Shown: positions 8,515 to 17,370 of the stretch, one piece after another
Layout of the letters: every line of letters begins with the position of its first letter
Position numbering within the stretch: position 1 is the first letter of the stretch
Source of the DNA: Rhizobiales bacterium 65-79
GTDB lineage: Bacteria > Pseudomonadota > Alphaproteobacteria > Rhizobiales > Rhizobiaceae
Assembly (NCBI GenBank): GCA_001896885.1
Contig: MKRJ01000014.1
Span: forward strand, 62,001-126,000
Direction: 5' to 3'
DNA length: 64,000 nucleotides
The notes under the pieces: generated by a model
What the model was told of the DNA's origin: nothing
The model's input: only the letters and a program-made list of their open reading frames with translations
The model's database searches: none
Program-made: the position numbers and the translations under genes

Positions 8515-9485
8515 TGAAAAGGCTTCTCTATCGAGTCTCGCGTTGGCTGAGAAAGGCCGAATATTGGCTGATCGCGCGCGCGACGATGTCCATGCTGTGG
8601 CTGCTGCGCAAGCTGCCGCCGGACAAGGCGATGGACTTCGCCGCAAGCGTGGCGCGCCGGCTGGGTCCGCTTAGCGCCCGGCACAAGATCGCCCTCGACA
8701 ATCTGAGCCATGCCTATCCCGAGCTCGACGAGAACGCCCGCCGCAAAATCGCGCTCGACATGTGGGAGAACATGGCCCGGCTCGGCGCGGAGTACATCTT
8801 CCTGGAGCAGATCTTCGACTTCGATCCGCATGCGGCGAAGTCCGGCCGCGTCGAAGTTGTCGGAGCCGAACGCTTCCTGCGCATCCGGGACGAGAAGAGG
8901 CCGCATATCCTCTTCACCGGCCATCTCGGCAATTTCGAACTGCTGCCTGTCGCCGCCGCCGCCTTCGATCTCGATCTCGCCGTGATGTTCCGGCCGCCGA
9001 ACAACCCCTACATCGCTGACTACGTCTTCTCCACGCGGCGCTCCGCCATGGGCCGGATGCTGGCGTCGGCCCCTGGCGTCGCCTTTGCCCTTTCAAGGGT
9101 ACTGGAAGCCGGGGGCAATATCGGCGTGCTGGTCGACCAGAAATTCAACGGGGGCGTCCCGACCACCTTCTTCGACAGGCCGTGCGAGACCAGCCCGCTG
9201 GTCGCGAGGCTTGCCCGGCATTTCGACTGCGACATCTATCCGGCCCATTGCATAAGGCTGCCCGGCAACCGCTTCCGTCTCGAACTTCATGAAAAGCTCG
9301 ATCTGCCCCGTGGCAGTTCCGGCGCGATCGACGTCCAGCGCACGACACAGCTTCTCAATGACGTGGTCGAAGGCTGGGTGCGCGAGACGCCCGGCCAATG
9401 GATGTGGTTCCACAAACGCTGGGAAATGAACGGACGCCGCCGCAAGAGACGGAAGGCGTGGGCTACTGCCCGTAAAAGTTCATGA
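8511..9485 (+). CDS. lpxXL: lipid A very-long-chain acyltransferase LpxXL
   Basis: This HtrB/MsbB-family acyltransferase transfers the C28 acyl chain from AcpXL to the secondary position of Kdo2-lipid IVA at the inner membrane. The catalytic H-x4-E is present (His138, Glu143 in HLGNFE), followed by the FRPPNNPYI substrate block. The N-terminus has a basic amphipathic or membrane segment near residues 20-35. It is the last gene of the acpXL operon, coupled to the dehydrogenase by ATGA. Its 3' end overlaps the convergent anchor-subunit gene by 23 bases. Confidence 0.92.
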   Translation: MMKRLLYRVSRWLRKAEYWLIARATMSMLWLLRKLPPDKAMDFAASVARRLGPLSARHKIALDNLSHAYPELDENARRKIALDMWENMARLGAEYIFLEQIFDFDPHAAKSGRVEVVGAERFLRIRDEKRPHILFTGHLGNFELLPVAAAAFDLDLAVMFRPPNNPYIADYVFSTRRSAMGRMLASAPGVAFALSRVLEAGGNIGVLVDQKFNGGVPTTFFDRPCETSPLVARLARHFDCDIYPAHCIRLPGNRFRLELHEKLDLPRGSSGAIDVQRTTQLLNDVVEGWVRETPGQWMWFHKRWEMNGRRRKRRKAWATARKSS

Positions 9486-10383
9486 CGGCGTGGCGGGCCT
9501 CGGCGAAGAAGAGCCAGCGCTCGACCAGGATACCGCACCCAAAACTCAAGACGGCAAGGATGGCGGCGACAATCGAGATTGCCCCCTGCCCCGCCACCAG
9601 GATTGCGACCAGAAGCAGGACCGGCACGATCCCGCCGAGGCCGAACGCGAGGCGCGCCAGCTTGGCCGCATGCTTGCGCGCGATACGGAAGCCCATTTCC
9701 CGGGTCAGGTAGTTTTCCGTGACGTGCGGCCGTTCGAGCAGGGCGACTTTCCCGATCGAGCCCAGGCCGGTGGCGCTTTCCGGCGTCGAAAGCGGTTCCA
9801 TCGCCAGGAGACGGTCGCGCCAGCGCAACTTGGCGATCCACGCCGCGGCGATCAGCACGATGGCGGCAAAGGCCATGGAACGCACGGCGCCGGCTCCGCA
9901 CAAGGCGAAGAAGGTCGCGAGCGTCGCGCCGCCAGCCGCGGCGAAAAGCAGGTAACAGACTGGCGTCAGGCGTGTGCCCCACGCCTGCACCGATTTCAGC
10001 GAGGCATAGATCATCGCCGTGCAATAGACGGTGATCGCGCAGAGAACGGCGCCGATGACGCCCGGCAGCGGCAGATAGGAACGCTCGAACAGCGCCGCCC
10101 AGGCCGAGACGACCAGGGGGATAAAGGTCAGGATCGCCATCACGCCCTCGCGCGACAGCCAACTCGATCGCCATTGCGTGAGCGCTCGCCATGCGCGCTG
10201 CGGATTGCCGAGATGGAGCGTCGAGGACAGGAGTCCGGCCCCTATCAGGCCGAGCGCCAGAAGATAGGCGATGCCGGTCGACAGCGAGGCGGGGTCGAGA
10301 ACGCCGAGCCCAAGCATCGCCGCCAGGCCATAGCCGAGGCCCGAGGCCGTGGTGAAGAAGATGATCGAGAAGGCGGGATGCAT
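9463..10383 (-). CDS. DmsC-family membrane anchor subunit (SoeC-like)
   Basis: The protein has eight or so hydrophobic segments across 306 residues and begins MHPAFSIIFFTTASGLGYG, the usual start of DmsC/SoeC anchors. It would anchor the iron-sulfur and molybdopterin subunits to the cytoplasmic membrane and exchange electrons with quinone. It is third in the minus-strand operon after the catalytic and Fe-S subunits, 54 bases downstream of the latter. SoeC is preferred over DmsC because the catalytic subunit lacks a Tat signal. Confidence 0.85.
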   Translation of the reverse strand: MHPAFSIIFFTTASGLGYGLAAMLGLGVLDPASLSTGIAYLLALGLIGAGLLSSTLHLGNPQRAWRALTQWRSSWLSREGVMAILTFIPLVVSAWAALFERSYLPLPGVIGAVLCAITVYCTAMIYASLKSVQAWGTRLTPVCYLLFAAAGGATLATFFALCGAGAVRSMAFAAIVLIAAAWIAKLRWRDRLLAMEPLSTPESATGLGSIGKVALLERPHVTENYLTREMGFRIARKHAAKLARLAFGLGGIVPVLLLVAILVAGQGAISIVAAILAVLSFGCGILVERWLFFAEARHAVMNFYGQ

Positions 10384-10437
10384 GGCTAATCGAACTGGCG
10401 GAGCGGGGCTGGAAGGTGACGCTTTGATCTCATGGCT

Positions 10438-11205
10438 TCAGAGCCGATCCAGCATGCCGTCGAGCCAGGCGAAGAACCCTTTCGCGTCGGCAGTGTCCTC
10501 GGCCTCGTGCAGCATCGACGCGATCGCCGAGAGCGGTTTTCGCGGCCGGGGCGGCAGGTATTTGTTGACCGGTCTCGTTCCCTGCTCCGGCATCAGGTCG
10601 ATGCCGCCGCGCTCGGCGACCATGATCGAGACGGCCGAGTTCGGATCGGCAAGGTCGCCGAAATGGCGCGCATTGGCCGGGCAGGTGCGGACACAGGCCG
10701 GAATGCGATCCACTTCCTCGAAAGTCTCGTTGTAGATGCGGTCGATGCAGAGTGTGCACTTCTTCATGACGCCTGCGGCGAGGTCCATTTCGCGCGCGCC
10801 GTAAGGACAGGCCCAGGCGCAGAGCCCGCAGCCGATGCATTTTTCCTCGTCCACCAGGACGATGCCGTCCTCGGCGCGCTTGTAGGAGGCGCCCGTCGGG
10901 CAGACCGTCACGCAGGGCGCGTCCTCGCAGTGCAGGCAGGATTTCGGGAAATGAACGATGCGCGCCTCGCCCGCTTCGGCGACGATCTCGCCACCCTCGG
11001 GCTTCACCTCGAAGGTATGGATGCGGTTCAGCCAGGCGCCTGAGACATCGGCGCCGTAAGGATGCTGATCCGACAGCGCCGAACCGTAGCCGCCGGTGTT
11101 CCATTCCTTGCAGTTGACCACGCAGGCGTGGCAGCCGACGCAGACATCCAGGTCGATGACGAGGCCGAGCTTTTTCGGGGTGGGAAGGGATGGAAGGGAG
11201 GTCAT
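10438..11205 (-). CDS. 4Fe-4S dicluster electron-transfer subunit (DmsB/SoeB-like)
   Basis: This 255-residue ferredoxin-type subunit has four Cys clusters: CVGCHACVVNC, CLHCEDAPCVTVC, CIGCGLCAWAC and CTLC...CVRTC. These would bind four [4Fe-4S] centres that pass electrons between the molybdopterin subunit and the membrane anchor. It has no signal peptide. The start ATG at 11205 follows GGAGGCCGGAG, a ribosome-binding site that lies in repeat-like intergenic sequence. Length and cluster arrangement match SoeB/DmsB. Confidence 0.9.
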   Translation of the reverse strand: MTSLPSLPTPKKLGLVIDLDVCVGCHACVVNCKEWNTGGYGSALSDQHPYGADVSGAWLNRIHTFEVKPEGGEIVAEAGEARIVHFPKSCLHCEDAPCVTVCPTGASYKRAEDGIVLVDEEKCIGCGLCAWACPYGAREMDLAAGVMKKCTLCIDRIYNETFEEVDRIPACVRTCPANARHFGDLADPNSAVSIMVAERGGIDLMPEQGTRPVNKYLPPRPRKPLSAIASMLHEAEDTADAKGFFAWLDGMLDRL

Positions 11206-11297
11206 TGGAACTCCGGCCTCCCAGGGAAAGGTGTCGAGGCGAAGCCGAGACGGAGAGGAGCTAGGACGACGGGTCGATAGGCCTGAAGGCTGGTCAT
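11202..11297 (-). CDS. possible 31-aa leader/coupling ORF between soeA-like and soeB-like genes
   Basis: An ATG at 11297 overlaps the stop of the molybdopterin gene as ATGA. The frame runs 31 codons and ends at TGA 11202-11204, again overlapping the next start as ATGA. The peptide (MTSLQAYRPVVLAPL...) resembles no known protein and is largely translated palindromic repeat. It is either a repeat-generated coincidence or a device that keeps ribosomes moving across the gap. Low confidence as a functional gene. Confidence 0.2.
   Translation of the reverse strand: MTSLQAYRPVVLAPLRLGFASTPFPGRPEFQ
11217..11260 (-). repeat. degenerate palindromic intergenic repeat
   Basis: The stretch with AAGGTGTCGAGGCGAAGCC and GAGACGGAGAGGAG has the same order of blocks as the better-preserved element at 21697-21752 (GAGGTGGCCCGCGAAGCGGG, then GACGGAGAGGAG). 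It includes the short stem CGAGGCGAAGCCGAG. It sits inside the operon between the catalytic and Fe-S subunit genes and supplies the downstream ribosome-binding site. Confidence 0.55.
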
Positions 11298-14143
11298 CGC
11301 GCCCACTCCTGGCCGTAACGCAGTTCGTCCGGCGGTTCGGGCAAGTCCACGGGCCGCCGGATCGCCGGGAAGCTCGGCTCCGCCTCCTTCCCCGGATCGG
11401 CCTTTTCGATGCGGACCCTCAGATCGTACCAGGCCGCCTGCCCCGTGACCGGATCGGAGTTCGACCAGCGCATGCCGTCGCCCTTCGGCGGCAGAAGCTC
11501 ATGGATCAGATGATTGAGGAGAAAGCCCTTCGTACCCTCGGGCGCATCCTTGTCGAGCGCCCAGGCGCCTTTGCGCTTGCCGATCGCGTTCCAGGTCCAG
11601 ATGGTGCCGCCGTTGACCGCGTCGGTGCGCTGGATTTCCACCTTGATGCGGCCGTGCCGAGAGATCAGCCATACCCAGTCCCCGGTCTTCAGGCCCTGCT
11701 CGTCGCAAATCGCGCCAGGTACATAGAGCGGGTTCTTCGTGTGGATCTGGCGCAGCCAGGCGTTCATCGAGCCCCAGGAATGATACATCGCCATCGGCCG
11801 CTGCGAGATCGCGTGATAGGGGAATTCTTCGCGGTCGACCGCGGCTTCCTCAAGGGGACGGTACCAGTCCGGCAGCGGATCGAACGCCGCCTTGATGCGC
11901 TCGCGATGGCTCTCCGGCGCCGCAGGCTCGCGCAGTCCGTCGGCCGCCAGGCGGAATTTCTGCAGCGGCTCGGAATAGAGCTGGAAGATCACGGGCTTCG
12001 GCGTGTCGAAGAAGCCCATCTTCACCGCGAAATCCTGATAGGCCTGGTTGGCGTGCTTGAAGAACTGTGCCTCGAGCGGGATATGCGCGGAGAAGAAGGA
12101 ACCGTTCTCGATATAACGCTTCAACTGGTCGGGATTGGCCGATCCCCTGCCCGTGCGATCGCCCTCGCGGCCACGGAAGCCGGCGAGCGGGCCGATGCCG
12201 GGACGGCGCTCGTGGCGCACGATATAATCGGCATAGTCCTTATAGAGGGGGACGCCGCGCGGGCCGATAAAGCCCGGCAGGCCGAGACGCGCGCCGAGGT
12301 CGAGCATCACCGACTGGAAGCCACGCACGTCGCGATCCGGCTCGATCACAGGCCAGCGGATCGCATCCTGCACCGCGTCCGGTTCGGTGATCGGCCGGTC
12401 GAGCAGCGAGATGCAGTCGTAGCGTTCCAGATAGGTCGTGTCCGGCAGGATCAGGTCGGCATAGGCGACCATCTCCGAATCGTAGGCGTCCGAATAGATG
12501 ATCTTCGGGATGCGGTATTCGCCGGTCCTCTCGTCCTTGTCGGTCAGCATTTTCATCGTGCCGGCCGTGTTCATGGATGAGTTCCAGGCCATGTTCGCCA
12601 TGTAGAGGAACAGCACGTCGATCGGATACGGGTCGCCGGCATGCGCGTTGGCGATGACCATGTGCATCATGCCGTGCGCGGCGATGGGCGCATCCCAGGA
12701 GAAGGCCTTGTCGATCCGCGAGGGATTCCCCTGCTCGTCGATCAGCAGGTCCTCCGGCCCGCGTGGGAAGCCGAGATGCGGTCCCGAAAGCGGCTTGTTG
12801 GAGCCGAAATGCTCGGCCCTCCCATGCGGGGTCGGGTGCGCTTCCAGCGGCTTCGGATAAGGCGGCTCGAAGCGGAAGCCGCCGGGACAGTCGACGGAGC
12901 CGATCAGCACCTGCAGGAGGTGGATGGCGCGCGTCGTCTGGAAGCCGTTCGAATGGGCCGAGATGCCGCGCATGGCGTGGAACGAGACCGGCCGGCCGAC
13001 GAAGCTTTGATGCCGTTCGCCGTAGATGTCGGTCCAGGGCTGGTCGATCTCGATCGCCTGGTCGAAAGCAGCGCGGGCGATTTCGGCGGCAAGTCCCCTG
13101 ATCACCGCCGCCGGCACGCCCGTCTCCGCGGCGACCGCTTCCGGCGCGTATTTCGGGTCGAGGTATTTTTCGACAAGCAGATGAAAGGACGGCTGCACCC
13201 TGCGCCCGTCCGGCAGCGTGAACGAGCCCGACAACGCCGGCCGCGCTCCCTTGCTGCCGGCCGGCACGGCGCGCTCCGTCACGGTTTCGAAGACGAGCGG
13301 CTTGTCGTCGGCATCGCGCGCGAAAAGACCGTGATCCGCGGTTCCGGGAGCGTCGATGACCAGCCAGGGCGAGTTCGTATAGCGGATCAGATAGTCCAGA
13401 TCGATCTTCCGCGCCTTCATGAGCTCGTGCACGACCGATAGTACAAGCAACGCGTCGGTGCCGGGCCGGATGCCGACCCAACTGTCGGCGATCGCCGAAT
13501 AGCCGGTGCGGACAGGGTTGACCGATACGAAGCGGGCGCCGCGCTGCTTGAGTTTCGAAAGGCCGATCTTGATCGGGTTGGAATCGTGATCCTCGGCGAC
13601 GCCGAACATGACGAACAGCCGGGTGCGGTCCCAGTCCGGCGCGCCGAACTCCCAGAAGGCCCCGCCGATCGTCATGATGCCGGCGGCGGCCATGTTCACC
13701 GAGCAGAAGCCGCCATGGGCGGCATAATTGGGCGTGCCGAACTGCTGCGCCCAGAAGCCGGTCAGCGACTGGGACTGGTCGCGGCCGGTGAAAAAGGCGA
13801 CCTTTCGCGGGTCTCGCGCGCGCACCTCGCCAAGCCATTTCGTGGCCGTTTCCAGCGCCTCGTCCCATGAAATCTCGCGGAACTCGCCCGAGCCTCGCGG
13901 CCCGGTACGCAGGAGCGGCGCACGCAGCCTGGCCGGCGCATAGTGCTGCATGATGCCTGCCGAGCCCTTGGCACAGAGCACGCCTTTGTTGACCGGATGG
14001 TCGCGGTTACCCTCGATATAGCGGATCTTGCCGTCCTTCAGATGGACGTTGATGCCGCAGCGGCACGCGCACATGTAGCAGGTGGTCTTGCGCACCTCGT
14101 CGGCGATCGGCTGTGACAAGGCCACGCGCGGTTCTGCGCCCAT
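11294..14143 (-). CDS. molybdopterin oxidoreductase catalytic subunit, SoeA-like (putative sulfite dehydrogenase)
   Basis: This is a large complex iron-sulfur molybdoenzyme subunit (949 aa). An N-terminal [4Fe-4S] motif is formed by Cys22, Cys25, Cys29 and Cys57. Molybdopterin dinucleotide-binding blocks follow, with the C-terminal domain starting near NPLYVPGAICDEQGL. There is no twin-arginine signal, so it faces the cytoplasm. That, the size, and the A-B-C gene order match SoeABC, the cytoplasmic quinone-linked sulfite dehydrogenase, better than periplasmic DmsA or PsrA. Substrate identity is inferred. The start at 14143 was chosen for its GGGAGG at seven bases; ATG 14149 is too close to it. 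Confidence 0.8.
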   Translation of the reverse strand: MGAEPRVALSQPIADEVRKTTCYMCACRCGINVHLKDGKIRYIEGNRDHPVNKGVLCAKGSAGIMQHYAPARLRAPLLRTGPRGSGEFREISWDEALETATKWLGEVRARDPRKVAFFTGRDQSQSLTGFWAQQFGTPNYAAHGGFCSVNMAAAGIMTIGGAFWEFGAPDWDRTRLFVMFGVAEDHDSNPIKIGLSKLKQRGARFVSVNPVRTGYSAIADSWVGIRPGTDALLVLSVVHELMKARKIDLDYLIRYTNSPWLVIDAPGTADHGLFARDADDKPLVFETVTERAVPAGSKGARPALSGSFTLPDGRRVQPSFHLLVEKYLDPKYAPEAVAAETGVPAAVIRGLAAEIARAAFDQAIEIDQPWTDIYGERHQSFVGRPVSFHAMRGISAHSNGFQTTRAIHLLQVLIGSVDCPGGFRFEPPYPKPLEAHPTPHGRAEHFGSNKPLSGPHLGFPRGPEDLLIDEQGNPSRIDKAFSWDAPIAAHGMMHMVIANAHAGDPYPIDVLFLYMANMAWNSSMNTAGTMKMLTDKDERTGEYRIPKIIYSDAYDSEMVAYADLILPDTTYLERYDCISLLDRPITEPDAVQDAIRWPVIEPDRDVRGFQSVMLDLGARLGLPGFIGPRGVPLYKDYADYIVRHERRPGIGPLAGFRGREGDRTGRGSANPDQLKRYIENGSFFSAHIPLEAQFFKHANQAYQDFAVKMGFFDTPKPVIFQLYSEPLQKFRLAADGLREPAAPESHRERIKAAFDPLPDWYRPLEEAAVDREEFPYHAISQRPMAMYHSWGSMNAWLRQIHTKNPLYVPGAICDEQGLKTGDWVWLISRHGRIKVEIQRTDAVNGGTIWTWNAIGKRKGAWALDKDAPEGTKGFLLNHLIHELLPPKGDGMRWSNSDPVTGQAAWYDLRVRIEKADPGKEAEPSFPAIRRPVDLPEPPDELRYGQEWAR

Positions 14144-14252
14144 CGGCATTCCTCCCGCATCAAGTCCTATCGGGGAGATTGCGGAAAGGGAATGCCCCGC
14201 TGTTCCAATGCGGCCATTTTGAACAGGGCCAGCGCCACGCCCCCAAGGCAAC

Positions 14253-14282
14253 AAAAAAGGCGCCGCGATTTGCGGCGCCTTT
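14253..14282 (-). terminator. rho-independent terminator
   Basis: A perfect 11-bp stem (AAAGGCGCCGC at 14256-14266, GCGGCGCCTTT at 14272-14282) with a 5-base loop is followed on the minus strand by six T. It lies just after the stop of the outer-membrane protein gene at 14303 and insulates it from the molybdoenzyme operon. Confidence 0.9.
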
Positions 14283-14302
14283 GCGGATCGCTTCGCTCTT
14301 TC

Positions 14303-15160
14303 TCAGTAGAGCACGTAGTTCGGGCGCACCGTGTCCATCGTCGCGCCGTTGCGGTCTTCGTCGATCAACGTGCCGGTGCCGAAATTCATGCGGACGCCGA
14401 CGATGAATTTATGGAGATCGGCGTGCACGCTGGCCGGACCGAAATTTTCCGTTGCCCGCTCGTACTGATAGCGCGCGAACACGGACCAAGGCGTGCCGGA
14501 AAACCGGTACATGACCTGGGCGGCAGCGGAAAACGTTTTGATATCCGGGATGAACACGGGGAAGTTGAGCTTCTGAAAGCCCAGTTCGGCGTCAAGTCTC
14601 AGATTCGGCCGTGCATAATAGCGCAGGGCAGCCCTGGCGCCCCAGATATCCGCGCCCGGCACTCCAGCGAATGGAATGAAATCCTCGAGCTGGCCGTAAT
14701 AGCCCTGTCCATAAAGGGTCACGTTGCCGAAATAGATTTGGGCCTCGGGACCGACGGTGTAGCTGTATGGGTTACCGACGTCGTCGCCACCGTAGCGCGT
14801 AATCGTTGCGAACGCGCCGACGGCAAACCGGCTTGGATCGCGCCAGTAAGCGTGCACCGCCCCGCCGTAGCCGTAGATGTTCTGATGATTCATCCAAACG
14901 GAATCCACGATCGCGTCCGTCTGGATATTCCAGCGATCATTGATCGGAAAGTTCACCCTTCCGTCGCCGCCTGCCGCCCAGCCGCTTTCGCTCTCTCCTC
15001 CGCCGAACGGATCGTCCACATGAAGCCAGACACCTCCCAGATATCCTTCGACATATCCTGATATGCGCGGAGCGCTCACCGGCTCCTGCTGGACATAGTC
15101 GGCGGCGAAGGAAGAGGTCGCCGTAAGCGCCATGGCGGCGCCGATCAGTAGCCGGTACAT
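14303..15160 (-). CDS. outer-membrane beta-barrel protein (285 aa)
   Basis: A signal peptide (MYRLLIGAAMALTATSSFAA) precedes a mature part of alternating hydrophobic and polar residues rich in Tyr, Gly and Phe (FARYQYERA, GGAVHAYWRD, LTLYGQGYYGQ-like strands). This is the composition of a beta-barrel. The last residue is Tyr after Val-Leu, close to the usual aromatic C-terminal signature for BAM insertion. The family is not recognised with certainty; rhizobial surface-antigen-type or cellulose-locus barrel proteins look similar. It is a single gene with its own terminator; the promoter is probably in 15161-15297. Confidence 0.75.
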   Translation of the reverse strand: MYRLLIGAAMALTATSSFAADYVQQEPVSAPRISGYVEGYLGGVWLHVDDPFGGGESESGWAAGGDGRVNFPINDRWNIQTDAIVDSVWMNHQNIYGYGGAVHAYWRDPSRFAVGAFATITRYGGDDVGNPYSYTVGPEAQIYFGNVTLYGQGYYGQLEDFIPFAGVPGADIWGARAALRYYARPNLRLDAELGFQKLNFPVFIPDIKTFSAAAQVMYRFSGTPWSVFARYQYERATENFGPASVHADLHKFIVGVRMNFGTGTLIDEDRNGATMDTVRPNYVLY

Positions 15161-15297
15161 TGAAATTGCCCTCTAAACGGTCCTGGTATCTGGGAATCAG
15201 GCATCTATAGTTGCCGTGGCCGGGTCACGGCAGAAAGCCCTATTCCGCAGCGTCAGCGCTTTTCGGCCGGTTGCGGCTTCGGCGCAACACCCGGCGG

Positions 15298-15732
15298 TCA
15301 GTTGTCGACCACGATAATGCGCGTGTTGGCGAGGCCGGCCTCCTGGACCATCGCGAAGAAGGTCGCGGCGTCCTGGGGGTGCAGGCGGACGCATCCATGC
15401 GAGACCGGCAGGCCGAGATTGCGCGTCTCATAGGTGCCGTGGATCGCATAGCCTCCGTGGAAGAAGACCGAGTGGGGCATCGGCGAATGATGGTACTTCC
15501 GGGAATACCACATGCGGCTCAGCCTTATCGGCCGATAGGCCCCGCGCGGCGTATGGTAACCCTGCCTCGCCGTAGAGACCTTCCAGTGATAAACCACATG
15601 CCCGTATTCGGACACGGTCATCGTCTGGCTGGAAATGTCCACCTCGGCGAGCAGCGACCCTGCGCTGGCAACCGCACCCGTCGCCAGCAAGACGCCCGCG
15701 GCCAACAGGATGGCCGAAAAGAGTCGCCTCAT
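15298..15732 (-). CDS. L,D-transpeptidase (YkuD domain), short form
   Basis: This periplasmic peptidoglycan crosslinking enzyme, or its relative that attaches proteins to the wall, has a signal peptide (residues 1-24) and a YkuD domain filling the rest. The catalytic motif is HGTYETRNLGLPVSHGCVRL, with His98 and Cys114 as key residues. At 144 aa it is a minimal single-domain form. A second, longer L,D-transpeptidase lies at 47883-48701. Confidence 0.92.
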   Translation of the reverse strand: MRRLFSAILLAAGVLLATGAVASAGSLLAEVDISSQTMTVSEYGHVVYHWKVSTARQGYHTPRGAYRPIRLSRMWYSRKYHHSPMPHSVFFHGGYAIHGTYETRNLGLPVSHGCVRLHPQDAATFFAMVQEAGLANTRIIVVDN

Positions 15733-15944
15733 CTTCCTGCCCCTTACGCACCCTTACACTTACCCCGACGGCATTAAAAACCGGGCGGGCCATTTTTCGC
15801 AACCAAAAGTTCCGGCTTTGCGGCCTGCCTTGACGAAAAGTTGAAGCTGGAAGCGACCGCGCACACCGCGAAACCCCGGACGACGCCGACGACCTGATGG
15901 GTGGCTCTTGCCAAGCGCGCGCTTCCGCTGCATCCCTGCAACTC

Positions 15945-17225
15945 ATGATCGACAGATTTGCAAAGGCGATCGACGCGCGGGTCCAGGACCTCGTGGCGCT
16001 CACCGCCGACCTCATCCGCTTTCCGACCGTGAATCCGCCAGGCGAAGCCTATACGCCCTGCGCGGAGTTCGTGGCCGCGCGACTCCGGCGCCGCGGCTTC
16101 GCGGTCACTTTCATCCGCGGCGAAGGGACGCCCGGCGACACGGACCGCTATCCGCGCACGAATGTGGTGGCGCGCATCGAAGGACGCGGTCCCGGTCCGG
16201 TCGTGCATTTCAACTCGCATATCGACGTGGTCGAAGCCGGCGAAGGATGGACGGTCGATCCGTTCGGCGGGCTCGTCAGGGACGACAAGGTGTTCGGCCG
16301 CGGCGCCTGCGACATGAAGGGCGGCCTGGCCGCATCGATCATCGCTGTCGAGGCCTTCCTGGATGTCTCACCGGAGTTTTACGGCGCGATCGAGATATCG
16401 GGCACCGTGGACGAGGAGTCCGGCGGCTTCGGCGGGGTGGCCTATCTGGCCAGGCAGGGCCTGTTCTCGAAACCGCGCGTCGACCACGTCATCATCCCCG
16501 AACCGCTCAACAAGGACCGTATCTGCCTCGGCCACCGCGGCGTATGGTGGGCAGAGATCGAAACGAAGGGCCGCATCGCGCACGGTTCCATGCCGTTCCT
16601 TGGCGACAGCGCCGTGCGCCACATGGGCGCGGTTCTCTCCGCGTTCGAAAAGGAACTCTTCCCGGCGCTCGACCGCAAGCAGACGAAGATGCCGGTCGTT
16701 CCCGAAGGCGCGCGGCGCTCGACCATGAACATCAACTCCATCCACGGCGGACAGACGGAGGATTTCCGTCCCGGACTCCCCTCGCCGATCGTGCCGGATA
16801 CCTGCCGGATGGTCATCGACAGGCGCTTCCTGCTCGAAGAGAAACTCGACGAGGTAAAGAGCGAGGTGGTCACGATCCTCGATCATCTGAAGCGGAGCCG
16901 CGACAGGTTCGAATATTCGATCAGGGACCTGATGGAGGTGATCCCGACCATGACCGAGCGCGACGCGCCGGTCGTCACCGCCGTGGCCGAGGGCATCCGC
17001 CGCATCTTCGGACGCGAGCCCGACTACGTCATCTCGCCCGGAACCTACGACCAGAAACACATCGCCCGAATCGGCCATCTCCACGACTGCATCGCCTACG
17101 GGCCGGGGATCCTCGACCTGGCGCACCAGCCGGACGAATGGGTCGGCATCGAGGACATGGTGCAGTCGGCCAACGTCATGGCGATCGGGCTGAATGCGCT
17201 GCTGAAGAACAGCGCTTCGTCCTGA
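15945..17225 (+). CDS. M20 family metallopeptidase (ArgE/DapE type)
   Basis: This zinc-dependent amidohydrolase cleaves N-acyl amino acids or small peptides. Metal and catalytic residues are visible: His92 and Asp94 (SHIDVV), bridging Asp123 (ACDMKGG), Glu157-Glu158 (VDEESGG), and a C-terminal His in LDLAHQPDEWV. The length (426 aa) suits the ArgE/DapE group. The start at 15945 gives MIDRFAKAID; the frame is open from 15897 but adds an unconserved stretch. It lies immediately before a peptide ABC transporter on the same strand, suggesting it processes the imported peptide or N-acyl compound. The exact substrate is unknown. Confidence 0.85.
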   Translation: MIDRFAKAIDARVQDLVALTADLIRFPTVNPPGEAYTPCAEFVAARLRRRGFAVTFIRGEGTPGDTDRYPRTNVVARIEGRGPGPVVHFNSHIDVVEAGEGWTVDPFGGLVRDDKVFGRGACDMKGGLAASIIAVEAFLDVSPEFYGAIEISGTVDEESGGFGGVAYLARQGLFSKPRVDHVIIPEPLNKDRICLGHRGVWWAEIETKGRIAHGSMPFLGDSAVRHMGAVLSAFEKELFPALDRKQTKMPVVPEGARRSTMNINSIHGGQTEDFRPGLPSPIVPDTCRMVIDRRFLLEEKLDEVKSEVVTILDHLKRSRDRFEYSIRDLMEVIPTMTERDAPVVTAVAEGIRRIFGREPDYVISPGTYDQKHIARIGHLHDCIAYGPGILDLAHQPDEWVGIEDMVQSANVMAIGLNALLKNSASS

Positions 17226-17370
17226 ACCTGCCGGTCGGAGACGGGTGGCAGGTCCGCGACGACGGCACATTCCTGTCCGCCGAAGCGTTCTTGCGCCGAA
17301 TCGCGATTTACTCGCGCGGGGATTCGCGCTTGTATCGCGTCGGGTTAGTGTCTTTCGGGAGCCGAAAAAG

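Noticed and set aside
11096-12580. 494-codon plus-strand open frame
   Set aside because: It is antisense to the molybdopterin subunit gene, with Arg/His/Leu-rich shadow composition.
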